Position numbers and translations under genes: made by a program | Part shown: positions 40,008-40,704 of the stretch, in pieces | How the letters are laid out: each line of letters starts with the position of its first letter | Numbering within the stretch: position 1 is the first letter of the stretch | From: Solirubrobacteraceae bacterium | GTDB taxonomy: Bacteria; Actinomycetota; Thermoleophilia; Solirubrobacterales; Solirubrobacteraceae | NCBI GenBank assembly: GCA_017882375.1 | Contig: JADGPP010000027.1 | Coordinates: forward strand, 1 to 40,704 | Reading direction: 5' to 3' | Length of the DNA: 40,704 nt | The notes under the pieces: generated by a model | The model's database searches: none | Seen by the model: the letters and a program-made list of their open reading frames with translations, nothing else | Told to the model about the DNA's origin: nothing

Positions 40008-40400
40008 ATGATCTCGATCACCAGCAAGTCTCCATACGCGGTGCTCGCACTGGCCGAGCTGGGACGCAGCTCCGGCTCTGAGCCGGTGCCGATCGGCGAG
40101 CTGGCGCGCAAGCGCGGTGTGCCGGTTCAGTTTCTCGAGCAGCTGTTCGCGGTTCTGCGCCGCGCGGGCGTGATCAGCTCACAGCGTGGCGTCAAGGGCG
40201 GCTACCGCTTCGCGCGCGAGCCGGCGAGCGTGAGCGTGTTGGAGATCGTCGAGCTGCTCGATGGCCCGCTCGGCCGCGATGCCCAGGGTCCGTTCGCCGA
40301 CGCGGCTGCGGCGGCGCGCAAGGTGCTGGCGGAGACGACGATCGCCGACGTGATTGATCGCGAGGCCCGTGAGGCCGGCGCGAGCATGTACCACATCTAG
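40008..40400 (+). CDS. Rrf2-family transcriptional regulator without cysteines
   Basis: A 130-residue winged-helix regulator of the Rrf2 family. The pattern is MISITSKSPYAVLALAELG (helix 1), PIGELARKRGVPVQFLEQLFAVLRRAGVISSQRGVKGGYRFAREP (helix-turn-helix and wing), VSVLEIVELLDGP, a dimerisation helix and a MYHI end. There is no cysteine at all, so it cannot hold an iron-sulfur cluster like IscR or NsrR. It resembles the CymR branch, which senses cysteine supply through a partner enzyme and usually sits before cysteine or sulfur-transfer genes. Those would lie downstream, beyond the window. A hairpin follows the stop. Confidence 0.9.
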   Translation: MISITSKSPYAVLALAELGRSSGSEPVPIGELARKRGVPVQFLEQLFAVLRRAGVISSQRGVKGGYRFAREPASVSVLEIVELLDGPLGRDAQGPFADAAAAARKVLAETTIADVIDREAREAGASMYHI

Positions 40401-40406
40401 AAAGGG

Positions 40407-40442
40407 CCGCTCTGGCAGGGAGCTTTTGGCTTGCCAGAGCGG
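40407..40442 (+). terminator. hairpin after the Rrf2 gene
   Basis: CCGCTCTGGCA (40407-40417) pairs perfectly over 11 bp with TGCCAGAGCGG (40432-40442), enclosing a 14-nt loop. Only TT follows, so termination is plausible but not canonical. Confidence 0.6.
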
Positions 40443-40620
40443 TTCCGCTGCTGTGGGCTCCAGTACATTTCGCTGGAATCCGGCCCCGATGAGCACCGTC
40501 TAGAAGACGGGACTGTCTGTTCGACCCCTGCGACCCTGCTCCCACACCGGGCAAGGATCCGCCCGCGACCGACCTTGACCCCTCAGACATTGACTACGGA
40601 ATCAAATCGAACGGACGATC

Positions 40621-40671
40621 CCGTCGCTCAACGCTGAAAGGGCCAGCCTTGGCGTGCGCCCTGAGCGACGG
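40621..40671. repeat. 10-bp inverted repeat near the window end
   Basis: CCGTCGCTCA (40621-40630) and TGAGCGACGG (40662-40671) are perfect inverted arms 31 bp apart. It may be the base of a longer stem-loop or a pair of binding sites. Confidence 0.55.
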
Positions 40672-40704
40672 AACCTCCACCTACTCCCCTCGACACGGCA
40701 CTGG

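Larger units (their letters stand above)
40401..40704. other. 304-bp terminal non-coding stretch with several inverted repeats
   Basis: After the Rrf2 stop I find no supported gene. It holds four inverted repeats: the hairpin at 40407-40442, TCCAG/CTGGA at 40459-40477, CCGTC-TAGAA-GACGG at 40496-40510, and a long-range 10-bp pair at 40621-40671. Local base composition is less GC-rich than the flanking genes. One plus-strand frame (from 40494) runs off the end without a clear start. Confidence 0.4.

Noticed and set aside
40491-40530. tRNA-like stretch: GAGC, hairpin CCGTC-TAGAA-GACGG, then GTTCGACCCC
   Set aside because: The anticodon-like loop has 5 nt, the T-stem does not pair, and no acceptor stem or D-arm can be built on either strand.
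40494-40704. Plus-strand open frame running off the window end (DIDYGIKSNGRSRRS ... DGTSTYSPRHGT)
   Set aside because: No ATG or GTG, no ribosome-binding site and no recognised family. A weak look of a DUF3761-type ending is not enough to call a gene.

Overview
The window is about 40.7 kb of very GC-rich chromosomal DNA. High-GC codon use, paired wax-ester/triacylglycerol synthases, a Stf0 sulfotransferase, SRAP/YedK, and a contiguous thrS-infC-rpmI-rplT-pheST-argCJBD-argG-dnaE-nfo-gltX block point to an actinobacterium. My best guess is the class Thermoleophilia (Solirubrobacterales, near Conexibacter, Solirubrobacter or Patulibacter). That placement is inferred from gene content and protein style, not from a database search. 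I see no phage, insertion sequence, CRISPR array, rRNA or convincing tRNA.

Layout. (1) 1-16.1 kb is an accessory half rich in envelope, storage and signalling genes: the end of an RlpA-like protein, two WS/DGAT acyltransferases, a GrpB-family protein, a PAP2 membrane phosphatase, a GH18-like secreted protein, a GGDEF-EAL cyclic-di-GMP enzyme, a matrixin-like metalloprotease, a LuxR-type regulator, a DUF3494 ice-binding-like surface protein, an L,D-transpeptidase, a divergent sulfatase/sulfotransferase pair, an SRPBCC protein and SRAP. (2) 16.1-17.6 kb holds a small IclR-type regulator divergent from a DsbA-fold protein, with a perfect 20-bp palindrome between them. (3) 17.6-31.3 kb is core: thrS, infC-rpmI-rplT closed by a strong terminator, a SpoU methyltransferase with pheST, then argC-J-B-D and argG with a GNAT gene remnant in between. 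(4) 31.3-38.6 kb holds a small membrane protein, a coiled-coil protein, dnaE, and nfo divergent from gltX. (5) 38.7 kb to the end holds an HDOD/LuxR fusion, an Rrf2 regulator and about 300 bp of non-coding DNA with several inverted repeats.

Regulation. Three signalling genes (LuxR regulator, GGDEF-EAL, HDOD-LuxR) share an upstream element of the form TCAM-N16-GSCGATRG. It resembles the promoter of the motility/WhiG-type sigma-28 family and suggests one regulon. Separately, many genes have a TANNNT -10-like hexamer only 5-11 nt before the start codon, the layout expected for leaderless or near-leaderless transcripts. At nfo/gltX the start codon of each gene lies inside the -10-like box of the other.

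No clearly new multi-gene system is present. The most promising leads are the sigma-28-like regulon, the nfo/gltX start-site overlap, the IclR-like regulator with its palindrome, and the sulfatase/sulfotransferase module.
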